DNA of 64,000 nt, taken from contig CM042693.1 of NCBI GenBank assembly GCA_023614405.1, forward strand, positions 332,489,527 through 332,553,526, given 5' to 3'. The position numbers were made by a program, and so were the translations under genes. The notes below the pieces were generated by a model. The model saw only the letters and a list, made by a program, of their open reading frames with translations. It had not been told where the DNA came from and did no database searches. This DNA comes from Avena insularis (taxonomy: Eukaryota; Streptophyta; Magnoliopsida; Poales; Poaceae). How positions within the stretch are numbered: the stretch's first letter is position 1; every line of letters begins with the position of its first letter. This document shows positions 47,947-58,038 of this stretch, piece after piece.

Positions 47947-49851
47947 TGTAGGGCTTCTTAGCACGGAAAACAAAATTATTCTACTGCATGAACACACACA
48001 AGCCAAGATCTATCTACTAGATTCTAGCAATGAGTCGATACAGTACTAACCCTCGAAGATTCCAAAGCGGTTAATGAGATCGGATTCTCGTGGGTGATGT
48101 AGTCGTTCACTTGCCGATCTCAAGATCGCGTAGACGATCCTTCCGGCGCCACGTTCAAGCAGCTCTCCCGTAGTCAGTCACACGTTCGATACTCAATGAA
48201 GACCTTCCTCTCCCTTGTTCTAGCAGTCAGCGGAGGTTGTAGATCCCTCCTCGCGATTCAGGCAGCACGACGGCGTGGTGTCGGAAGTAGAGGGGAAATC
48301 ACGCAGGGCTTCGCCTAAGACAGAGCGGGTATGGTGGAGTAGAAGTGGGCCTCAGAGATCTAGGCTTTAGAGGGCCGAGGGAAGGTGGTGGCTGGCGGCT
48401 AGTAGAGGGGCTAGGCGCGGATACTTTTAGAGGCTCCAAATCTGCTGTAAACTTTTTAGAGGCAACAACCAATCTAGGGTTTGAGGTGTCGGGCAAGGGG
48501 GCACCCTCTCCCCTCTATTTATGAGAGGGAGAGGCGGCAAGGGAGGGGAGTCCTCCCCCAACTCCCCTTGCTTGGACAGCGGCAAGGAGAGGGAGGAGTC
48601 CTCCCTTAGGTAGGATTCCTTCCCTCCCTCCACTAGGCAACCAATGTTGGGATTTGACTTTTCAAATTAGCGTTTGACTTTTCAAACTAGAGTTTGATTT
48701 CTCTCTTCCCATTGCCTAGCCATGTGACCTAGGACATGATGCAACCATTCCACTTTGTCATGACACGTACATGTACCCTTCCCACTCCAGATTAGTGGAC
48801 CTTCTAGACCTTTCTAGAACATTCCGGTGAAAACACAGAAACCATTCCTGAACTCTAGAATTGGACTTTCCTTATATGAATCTTATTATCCGGACCATTT
48901 TGGATCTCATCGTGATGTCCTGTATCCAATCTGAGACTCCAAAAAACATTCGGTCTTCTTACTCACATTCCATATCTACTAAACAACATCGAATCCTTAA
49001 GTGTGTCTTCCTACGCTTCGTGAATTATGCGGACATGACCGAGACTCTTCTCCGATCAATAACCAATAGAGGAATCTGGAAATTCATATGGCTCCCGCAT
49101 ATTTCTACGATTACTTCATGATCAAATGAAACATTTACATATGATACCAATTTCCCTTTGTCTCATGATACTTTACTTATCCGAGGTTTGATCGTCGGTA
49201 TCTCTGCATACCTAGTTCAACCTCATTACCAATAAGTACTATTTACTTGTTCCTGTGATATGTGATCCCTTGTGAACTAGTCATGTGCTTACAAGCCAAT
49301 TGGATGACATTCCACCGAGAGGGCCCAGAGTATATCTATCTGTCATATGGATGGACAAATCCCACTCTTGATCCATGTGCCTAAACACATACTTTCCGAA
49401 CACTCAATGCCACCTTTATAGCCACCCAGTTACAAACTAGTGTTTGATGTCATCAAAGCATCCATCCGGTGATGGTGATTAACATGATCTCATGGTCGAA
49501 TGATTTAGGTTACTATGTATATGAAAGCTTATAGCAGATGAACTATTGAAATGACATGATCTTTATGCTGCGCTTAACTATATGAGTATGTCCATCGCAC
49601 CATTCTCCTAATGATATGATCTTGTTATTAATAACATCTCAATGTTCATGATCAGAAAACCATTATCATCTATTAATCAACAAGCTAGTATTACAAAGTG
49701 GCTTTACTAGGGACTCTTACAAGTTTACAAATCACACAAGTATTAATGTTTTCGGTTAATACAATTATAGCATGAATGTAAAAATTTATCATAAACACAA
49801 ACATATAATAATAACTACTTTTATTATTGTCTCTTGGGCATATCTTCAATA
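47947..49851 (-). repeat. 3' LTR of copia element 2
   Basis: It starts tgtagggcttcttagc and ends tcttcaata, where ccaaca is the intact ending, so the terminal CA has mutated to TA. Next to it the minus strand reads gtgcaagtgcgatac, a worn purine tract. Confidence 0.85.
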
Positions 49852-49879
49852 GTATCGCACTTGCACTAGGGTCAATAAT

Positions 49880-52800
49880 CTAGATTACATGGTAATATAC
49901 CTAACACCCATGGAGGTTTGGTGTTGGTCATGTTTTTCCCTTGGGAGAGGTTTAGTCAACAGATCTGCCACATTCAGATCTGTTTGTACTTTGCAAATCT
50001 TTATGTCACCATCTTGGACATGCTCTCAAATAGCATGAAAACGTAGCTTGATATGCTTCATCTTCTTGTGTGACCTTGGCTCCTGCGCATTGGCTCTGGC
50101 ACCCATGTTATCACAGTAGATAGCCATTGGGTCCAGCGCACTAGCAACCACACCAAGCTCCGTAATGAACTCCTTCATCCATATCGCTTCTTGTGAAGCC
50201 TCCGAAGCAGCCATGTATTCCGATTCAGTTGAAGATCTCACCACAACACTTTTCTTTGCACTCCTCCAGCTCACTAATGCACCATTCAAGGTAAAGACGT
50301 ATCCAGGTTGTGATTTAGAATCATCTGCATCGGTGTTCCAACTAGCATCGGTGCAACCATTAACATCAAGCTGTTCGTCACCTCCATAAGAAAGAACCAT
50401 ATCCTTAGTTCTTCTCAAGTACTTAAGGATGTTTTTGACCGTTGTCCAATGATCCACTCCAGGATCACTTTGATATCTGCTAGTCAAACTAACAGCATAT
50501 GCAATATCCGGTCTAGTATATAGCATGGCATACATGATAGATCCTATGGCTGATGCATAGGGATTCTTATTCATCCTCTCTCTATCTTCTGTCGTAGCAA
50601 GACTTTGAGTTTTACTCAAGGGCATATTGGGCAACATGGGCAAGAACCCTTTCTTGCTATCTTCCATTTCAAAGCTCTATAGAACTTTGTCCAAATATGT
50701 ACATTGTGAAAGCGATATTAGGCGTCTCGATCTATCTCTATAAATATTTATGCCTAATATATAAGCAGCTTCATTGAAAAACTATTATTCAAATAATCTT
50801 TGAAACTTTTAAGAAGGTCTACATCATTCCCAATCAACAATATGTCATCTACATATAGTACCAGGAATGATACAGAGCTCCCACTCACTTTCTTTTAAAT
50901 ACAAGCTTCTCCATAAGTTTGTATAAAACCAAAACTTTTGATTACCTTATAAAAACGTTGATTCTAACTTAGGGATGCTTGCTTCAATCCATAAATGGAT
51001 CGTTGAAGTTTGCATACCTTGTTAGCATCTTTAGGATTGACAAACCTTTGGGTTGTACCAAATACAACTCTTCATCAATGTCTCCATTGAGGAACGCTGT
51101 TTTGAAATCCATCTACCATATCTTATAAACATAATATGCAGCGATTTCTAACAAAATCCTCACAGAATTTAGCTTTGCTACCGGTGAGAAAGTCTCATCT
51201 AGTAAACTCCTTGAATTTGTCGAAACCCTTTTGTGACAAGTCGAGCTTTATAAACGGTTACATTACCATCATCATTTGTTTTCTTCTTGAAAATCCATTT
51301 GTTCTCGACAGCCTTCCGGCCATCCGGTAAGTCCACCAAAGTCCACACTTGGTTTTCGTACATGGATCCAATCTCGGATTTCATGGCTTCTTGCCATTAA
51401 TTGGAATCTGGGCTCATCATCGCTTCCTCATATGTCGCAGGGTCGTCAGTGTCATCCACCAACATGGCACTCATAACGGGATCATACCAATCGGGAGTGG
51501 TACAAGTCCTTGTTTTCCTGTGAGGTTCCGTAATAACTTTGTTCGAAGTTTCATGATCACCATCATTAGCTTCCTATCCTATTGGTGTAGGCGCCATAGG
51601 AACCTCTTCCGGTGCTGCGCTACTCTCAAATCCGATAGAAGGTTCAACAACCTCGTCGAGTTCTACTTTCCTTCTAGTCACTTCTTTCGAGAGAAACTCC
51701 TTCTCTAGAAAGGATCCATTCCTAGCAACGAAGACTTTGCCTTCAGATCTATGATAGAAGGTATACACAATAGTTTCCTTTGGTTATCCTATGAAGACGC
51801 ATTTTTTCGCTTTGGGTTCAAGCTTGTCGGGCTGTAACTTCTTTATGTAATCTTTGGAACCCCAAACTTTAAGGAACGACAATTTAGGTTTCTTCCCAAA
51901 CCATAATTCATATGGTGTCGTTTCAACGGATTTATATGGTGCCCTATTTAAAGTGAATGTGGTTGTTTCTAATGCATAACCCCAAAACAACAAAGGTAAA
52001 TCTGTAAGTGACATCATAGACCGAACCATATCTAAGAGAGTTCAATTACGATGTTCAGACAAACCATTATGTTGTGGTGTTCCCAGTGGTATCAGTTGTG
52101 AAATTATTATGAATTTCTTCAAATGCTCACCAAACTCGTAACTTAGATATTCACCTCCACGATCGGATCGTAGAAGTTTAATCTTCTTGTTACATTGATT
52201 CTCTACTTCACTTTGAAATTCCTTAAACTTCTCAAAAGTTTTGGACTTATGTTTCATGAAATAGATATACCCATATCTACTCAAGTCATCCGTGAAAGTA
52301 AGAACATAACGATAACCACCGCGCAATGCCACACTTATCGGGCCACACACATCGGTATCTATGATTTCCAGTAAGTCCGTAGCTCGCTCCATCATACCAG
52401 AAAATGGAGTCTTAGTCATTTTCCCATCAGACATGCTTCGCATCTTCCAAGTGATTCGAAATCAAGTGATTCAAGAAGTCCATATGAATGGAGTTTCTTC
52501 ATACGCTTCGCTCCAATGTGGCCAAGACGACAGTGCCACATGTATGTAGAATTATCATTCAATTTCAAACATTTAGCATCTATATTATGAACATGTGTAT
52601 CACTACTATTGAGATTCAACAAGAATAGACCATCTATCAACGTTGCATGACCACAAAAGATATTACTCATATAAATCGAACAACCATTAATCTCGGACTT
52701 AAACAAGTAACCGTCTCGCAATAAATAAGATCCTGATATAATGTTCATGCTCAACGTAGGCACCACATAACAATTATTTAAGTATAAAACTAATCCTGAT

Positions 52801-52934
52801 GGTAGATGAAGAGGGAGCGTGCCGACCGCGCCCACATCATCCTTTGATCCATTAACAGTGCGCATCATCACCTCGTCTTTCGCTAGTCTCCGTTTATTCT
52901 GTTGCACCTATTTCGAGTTACAAATATGAGCAAC
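49880..52934 (-). pseudogene. pol: Copia pol of element 2 (pre-integrase, integrase, RT, RNase H), broken
   Basis: 52907-52416: pre-integrase region with YMWHCRLGHIG and C..C at RCEACLMGK. 52443-52042: integrase core with DTDVCGPISV, LLRSDRGGEYLS and QHNGLSEHRN, so all three acidic catalytic residues are present. 52029-51784: ELWFGKKPKLSFLKVWG. 51768-51574: linker before RT. 51384-51199: WTLVDLPDGRKAVENKWIFK and YKARLVTKGF, start of RT. 51180-50670: RT centre in broken frames, with the YVDD region near 50850 damaged. 50667-50026: RNase H, open, with RPDIAYAVSLTSRYQSDP, CTDASWNTD and STESEYMAASEA. It ends near 49880. Frameshifts fall between the listed blocks. Confidence 0.8.
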
Positions 52935-53849
52935 CTAACCAGTATCAAATACCCAGGCAATACTACGATTACTATTAAAATACACATCAATAACATGTAT
53001 ATTAGATATACCTTTCTTATTGATGTTGCCGTTCTTCATATCTGCCAAGTACTTGGGGCAATTCCACTTCCAGTGACGTTCTCCCTTGTAGTAAAAGCAC
53101 TCAGTATCAGGCTTAGGCCCAGCCTTGGTCTTCTTTGCAGGAGCGGCAGCTTTTTTGCCTTCCTTCTTGAAGTTACCATTTTTCGTAGGCTTTACTTGCA
53201 TCTTGAAATTGGTGGTCTTATTGACCATCAACACTTGGTGCTCTTCCTTGTTCTCCACTTCCGCAGACTTCAACAAAGAGAAGAATTCTGGTAACAACTT
53301 ATCCATGCGTTGCATCTTGTAGTTCATCACAAAGTTCTTGTAACTTGGTGGTAGTGATTGGAGGACATGGTGAATCCCCAAAGCATTAGGAATCACTATA
53401 CCCAAGCTTTGGAGCTTATTGGCGTGCCCCGACATCTTAAGCACATGCTCATTGATGGAGCTGCCCTCTTTCATCTTGTAGTTAAAGAACTTTTCAGAAG
53501 CTTCATAACTCTCAACTGCCACGTGAGCCTCAAATATCATTTTGAGTTCACGGACAATATCATTCGGGTCAAAGTTCTCCAACCTCTTTTGAAGCTCCAA
53601 TTCTAAACCATATAAGATAGCACACTGAACTGTGGAGTACTGATTCGTCCGAGCAAGGAAAACATTCTTCACCTCATCGGTAGAATCATCTGCAGGTTGG
53701 TCACCCAACGGTGCATCCAACACATAGGTCAACTGACCATCATGAAGGACAATCCTCAAATTGCGGAACCACTCCGTGAAGTTTCTTCCATTGTTTTTCA
53801 ACTTTTCTTTATCTAGGAACGCATTAAAATTGATGGTAGGGGCCGCCAT
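52935..53849 (-). CDS. gag: Copia gag of element 2, open to a premature stop in protease (304 aa)
   Basis: One frame covers gag from MAAPTINFNAFLDKEKLKNN through the UBN2-type capsid region (residues of about 20-210, e.g. LPPSYKNFVMNYKMQ) and a Lys-rich linker to the zinc knuckle at residues 251-264. The knuckle reads C-F-Y-Y-K-G-E-R-H-W-K-W-N-C: Cys251, His259 and Cys264 are in place, but Tyr254 stands where the second Cys is expected. The frame ends at VFDTG followed by TAG, inside the protease active site, so the polyprotein is cut there. Gag forms the particle; a knuckle without its second Cys should bind zinc poorly. Start chosen as the only ATG in the family context. Confidence 0.8.
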   Translation of the reverse strand: MAAPTINFNAFLDKEKLKNNGRNFTEWFRNLRIVLHDGQLTYVLDAPLGDQPADDSTDEVKNVFLARTNQYSTVQCAILYGLELELQKRLENFDPNDIVRELKMIFEAHVAVESYEASEKFFNYKMKEGSSINEHVLKMSGHANKLQSLGIVIPNALGIHHVLQSLPPSYKNFVMNYKMQRMDKLLPEFFSLLKSAEVENKEEHQVLMVNKTTNFKMQVKPTKNGNFKKEGKKAAAPAKKTKAGPKPDTECFYYKGERHWKWNCPKYLADMKNGNINKKGISNIHVIDVYFNSNRSIAWVFDTG

Positions 53850-55013
53850 GATCTACAACATATTTGCAATAGTTTAGACTTAGTTTATGACAAATTTGAG
53901 TTAAATTAACTAGGTGAACTCCCACTCAAAACAATATCCCTCACATTGTTTTAGTGATCACATGAACCAAATCCACTACATCATGTCTGATCATCACGTG
54001 AGATGATGTAGTTTCAAAGGCTAACAATCAACATGTTCATCATATCTACTATATGGCTCATGCTTTACCTTTAGGTATTCTTTGTTCCAATACCATGTCT
54101 GTACATGCTAGGCTCATCAAGGTTAACCTTAGTATCCACATGAGCAAATCTGGCTTTCTCCCGTTGTATACACACATAGAATCTATCACACTCGATCATC
54201 ACGTCGTGCTTCGAAACGACGAGTCTTAGCAATGGTGCCTACTAAGGACGAACACTTTATTACTTGATATTTTGTGAGAGGGATCATCTTATAATGCTAC
54301 CATCGCGATCTAAGTAATACAAGATGCATAAAAGGATTAACATCACATGAAATTCATAATATGTGATATGATATGGCCTTTCTTCTTGTGCCTTTGACCT
54401 CCATCTTCAAGCACGAACATGATCTCCATCATCACCGGCGTGGCGTCAAGGTCAATGGCACCGCTCCATGGTTGTCGTCCACCAGCATCAACTATTACAA
54501 CTACTTTGGATAATAGACACGCATGTCTTAACAAAACTAAAAGACAACTATAAGGCTCCTGCCGGTTGTGAACTTACAATAAGGATCATTGCATACATCA
54601 TATATAATCACAATCATGGTCATATCACATCACAACACACCCCTGCAAAACAAAGTTAGACACCTCTAATTTTCTTTGCATGTTTTATGTGGTTTGGGGC
54701 TTCCGAATAAGTACCGTACTAACTTACAAACAATAACCACAATGTTGATGCAAGTACTATCAAGTACCCATTGTAAATTGAATCTTCACTATGATGGGAG
54801 AGATAGACACCCGCAAAGCCACTTATGCAATACAAGTTGCATGTCGAGTGTGGAGCAAGTCTCATGAATGATGTCATGTAAGGTTAGCCTGGGCCGCTTC
54901 ATCCCACCATCCCACAAGATGCAAAGTACACAAGAAGCAATTGATAATAAAAGCACCACCGCCCACAATGACCATTGTGTTCTACTCGTGCAACAAATCT
55001 ACTTATAGACACA

Positions 55014-55025
55014 GCATTGATACCA
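55014..55025 (-). other. Primer binding site of copia element 2
   Basis: The minus strand reads TGGTATCAATGC beside the LTR, one base from TGGTATCAGAGC plus a transition, matching the family PBS. Confidence 0.7.
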
Positions 55026-55026
55026 C

Positions 55027-56912
55027 TATAGGGGTTCGTAGCATGGAGAACAAAAAAATTCTACTGCCTGAAGACACACAAGCCAAGATCTATCTACTAT
55101 ATTGTAGCAACGAGTCAATAGAGTACTTACCCTCGAAGATTCCAAAGTCGTTAACGTGATCGGATTCTCATGGGTGATGTAGTCGTTCACTTGCCTATCT
55201 CAAGATCGTGTAGACGATCCTTCTAGTGCCACGTTCCGGCAGCCCTTCCGCAGTCGGTCACACGTTCGGTACTCGATGAAGACCTTCCTCTCCCTTTTTC
55301 CAGAAGGTAGTGGAGGTTGTAGATCTCTCCTCGCGATTCAGGCAGCACGACGGCGTGGTGGCGGAAGTAATGGGGAAATCCCGCAGGGCTTTGCCTAAGC
55401 CAGAGGGGGTATGGTGGAGTAGAATAGGGCCTCGGAGATCTATGGTTTATAGGGCCGAGGGGAGGTGGTGGACGAAGGCTAGGGGCTAGGGCTTAGCCCT
55501 AGTCGGCGACTTGGAGGAGATCCCTAGGTGGTGGCGACTTGGGGTGGTGGCGCCAAGCTAGGGTTTGAGGTGAGGGGGTAGGGGGCGCCCTACCCCTCCT
55601 TTTATAGGTGGGAGAGGAGGTTGGGGAAGGGGAGTCCTTCCCCAAATCCTCCACCTAGGCTGGCCGCAAGGAGAGGGAGGAATCATCCCTTAGGTAGGAT
55701 TCCTTCCCTCCCACTTTTTCAAATTGGCGTTTGACTTTCAAACTAGAGTTTGATTTATCCCTTCCCATTGCCTAGAAAAGTGACCTAGGGCATGATGCAA
55801 CCATTCCAATTTGTCATGACACATCCATGTACCCTTCCCACTCTGGATCGGTGGACCTTCTAGACCCTTCTAGAACATTCCGGTGAAAACATAGAAACCT
55901 TTCCCGAACTCCGAAATTGGACTTTCCTTATATGAATATTATTCTCCGGACCATTCCGGATATCCTCGTAATATCCTGGATCCAATCCAAGACTCCGAAC
56001 AACATTCAGTCTCATAACTCACATTCCATATCTACTAAATAACATCGAATCCTTAAGTGTGTCTCCCTACGGTTCGTGAATTATGCGGACATGACCGAGA
56101 CTCTTCTTCGATCAATAACCAATAGAGTAATCTAGAAATTCATATGGCTCCCACATATTTCAACGATGACTTTGTGATCGAATGAACCATTTACATACGA
56201 TACAAATTTCCCTTCGTCTCGCGATATTTTACTTATCCGAGGTTTGATCGTCCGTATCTTTAAATACCTAGTTCAACCTCGTTACCGGTAAGCAATCTTT
56301 ACTTGTTCTTGTGATATGTTATCCCTTGTGAACCAATCACATGCTTGCAAGCTAATTGGATGACATTCCACCGAGATGGCCCATAGTATATCTATCTGTC
56401 ATATATATGGATGGATAAATCTCACTCTTTATCCATGTGCCTCAACACATACTTTTCGAACACTCAATGCCACCTTTATAGCCACCCAGTTATGAAGCGG
56501 TGTTTGATGTCATCAAAGCATCCATCCGGTGATGGCGATTTAACATGATCTCATGGTCGAAGGATTTAGGTTACTATTTATCTAAAATCTTATAGAAAAC
56601 AAACTATTTAAATGACTTGATGTTATGCTACGCGTTACTATAGGAGTATGTCCATCACACTATTCTCCTAATGATATGATCTTGTTATTAATAACATCTA
56701 AATGTTTATGATCAAGAAACCATGATCATCTATTAATCAACAAGCTAGTATTACAAAGAGGCTTTACTAGGGACTCTTACAAGTTTACAAATCACACAAG
56801 TATTAATGTTTCTGGTTAATACAATTATAGCATGAATGTAAACATTTTATCATAAACACAAAGATAAAATAATAACTACTTTTATTATTGCCTCTTGGGC
56901 ATAGCTCCAACA
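55027..56912 (-). repeat. 5' LTR of copia element 2
   Basis: It starts tataggggttcgtagc (G to A in the terminal TG) and ends gcatagctccaaca. TATA-like ttataggtgggag on the plus strand near 55603 corresponds to the family TATA region. It aligns with 47947-49851 over the full length. Confidence 0.85.
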
Positions 56913-57182
56913 CTCCATTCATGTTGAGGTTGGCGACTACAGCTTGCCCCATGAAGACATTGTCCATCGGGTGGAGTACAGTGGGAGACCGTTTGCGTCG
57001 CGGGCTTGTGGAAAGATTATGACCCTTGGCTGGTCGGGGGGAGGTGCGCGACCCAGAGGTGGTGGGGGAGCCCCAATCGCCAGTGATCCGGGTGGTGGGC
57101 GATTGATGCCTCCCGGTTGTCGTGGGAATGGTCACGGCAGATGCTGCAATCGGCAGCGAGTAGTAGAACGAGGGGCAAGGGC
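56913..57182 (-). pseudogene. Probable leader and gag N-terminus of Tat copy 1, truncated
   Basis: In one minus frame the stretch reads DQPRVIIFPQARDANGLPLYST, followed in a shifted frame by PMDNV, which resembles the low-complexity start of grass Tat gag proteins. It is cut at 56912 by the copia element. The primer site is not clearly recognisable, so this reading rests on weak protein similarity recalled from memory. Confidence 0.35.
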
Positions 57183-57590
57183 GGCAGCCATCTGCGGTGC
57201 GAGATGAGGGCGGAGACACAAGGATTTACCCAGGTTCGGCCCCCCGGAGGGTAAATACCTACTCCTGCTAGATTGTATTATGAAGGTGGTACAATGGGCG
57301 AGCTCGGCGGCTAGGCGGCGAGTCGCTTGGGTGTATGATGGAACGTATCTCTTCACGCCCCGCAGGGAGGTTTATATAGGCTCACCTCCCCTAGGGTTTA
57401 CATATCTCAACCGAATTAGTTAAGACTTGATTGCTTAACCTAATCCGATCGGGCCTATCTACCGCCTGGGCCTTCAGCTTCCAAATCGCTTGATCCACAC
57501 CGGCCTTGATCCGCCGCCTTGCAGGCCCACTCGCCAGTTCTGGGCAACAAACGCCTTGTCGGGTATACCCCGGTAGGCACATCCCCATCA
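57183..57590 (-). repeat. Tat LTR shared by copy 1 (5') and copy 2 (3')
   Basis: The minus strand begins TGATGGGGATGTGCCTACCG at 57590, preceded by the purine tract gcctcggggactac, so this is the 3' LTR of the element to its right. CTATATAAAC (minus strand, 57371-57380) is its TATA box. The left end is uncertain (57170-57230). The gag-like start to its left makes it also the 5' LTR of copy 1. Confidence 0.55.
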
Positions 57591-57606
57591 GTAGTCCCCG
57601 AGGCCG
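57591..57606 (-). other. Polypurine tract of Tat copy 2
   Basis: The minus strand reads gcctcggggactac directly before the LTR TG, the form common in grass Ty3 elements (ctcggggactac). It primes plus-strand DNA synthesis and fixes the orientation. Confidence 0.65.
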
Positions 57607-58038
57607 TCGTCGATTGGGCGTAGGTGGCTGCTGGCAGTCGGAGTATATGGCTTCAGAGTAGACATCCAGTCGAATCGTCGGCGGGCTCCTGTATAAAGGA
57701 GAAAACTAGTCATTCTGATCGCAGCTCTTGGCGAGTCGAGTCTGCGAAATACTCAGTCACTGTCGTAGTGATCGGGTCGGCGAGCCGAGTAGCTGAACTT
57801 GGACCGTTAAACGTGGTCAAACTAGTCGTTTGAGTAATCCAACGGTAACTTTTGGCGTAATCACCACGTAGTAATGGCTCCCTGATTTGGCGGGTAACAA
57901 CCGCTATATAAGGGGGAATGGCTGGTGATCGGATAACCATCTCTTTGTCATTTCCTCCGACTGCGCACACTTTCGCCTTCCTCCGCATCGCAATCCAACC
58001 GACCCAAAACCTTCCGACCTCCACGAACCCTTCCGCCA
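57607..58038 (+). promoter_or_regulatory. Promoter of the antisense gene, copy 2
   Basis: ctatataagg at 57904-57913 is a good TATA box, about 125 bases before the ATG at 58039; a second, gtataaagg, lies near 57691. A W-box-like ggtcaaac (57817) and a Myb-like ccaacggtaac (57839) lie upstream. The leader after the TATA box is pyrimidine- and C-rich (cctccgcatcgc). These are sequence matches only. Confidence 0.45.

Larger units (their letters stand above)
47947..56912 (-). mobile_element. Angela/BARE-type Ty1-copia element 2, complete ends, mismatched flanks
   Basis: LTRs at 47947-49851 and 55027-56912 with PBS, gag and pol between, all on the minus strand. It is the same family as element 1 but a distinct copy. 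Coding frames are longer and less damaged: gag is open over 304 codons and RNase H over 214. The 5-mers next to the ends are tattg (47942-47946) and ctcca (56913-56917), so no target duplication is seen. The left flank is Tat RNase H while the right flank is near the start of a Tat gag; several kilobases of Tat sequence are missing between them. Confidence 0.85.
35716..57590 (-). mobile_element. Tat-like Ty3 element, copy 1, split by two copia elements
   Basis: On the minus strand: LTR (57590 to about 57183), a gag-like start (to 56913), copia insertion (56912-47947), RNase H and integrase (47946-46719), then the antisense gene (plus strand 35716-46535) interrupted by a second copia element (36627-45465). 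The order pol, antisense ORF, 3' LTR is that described for Tat-lineage elements such as maize Grande. Most of gag, protease and RT is missing, and the 3' LTR side is lost left of 35716. About 1 kb between the antisense gene and integrase is also deleted compared with copy 2. Confidence 0.6.
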
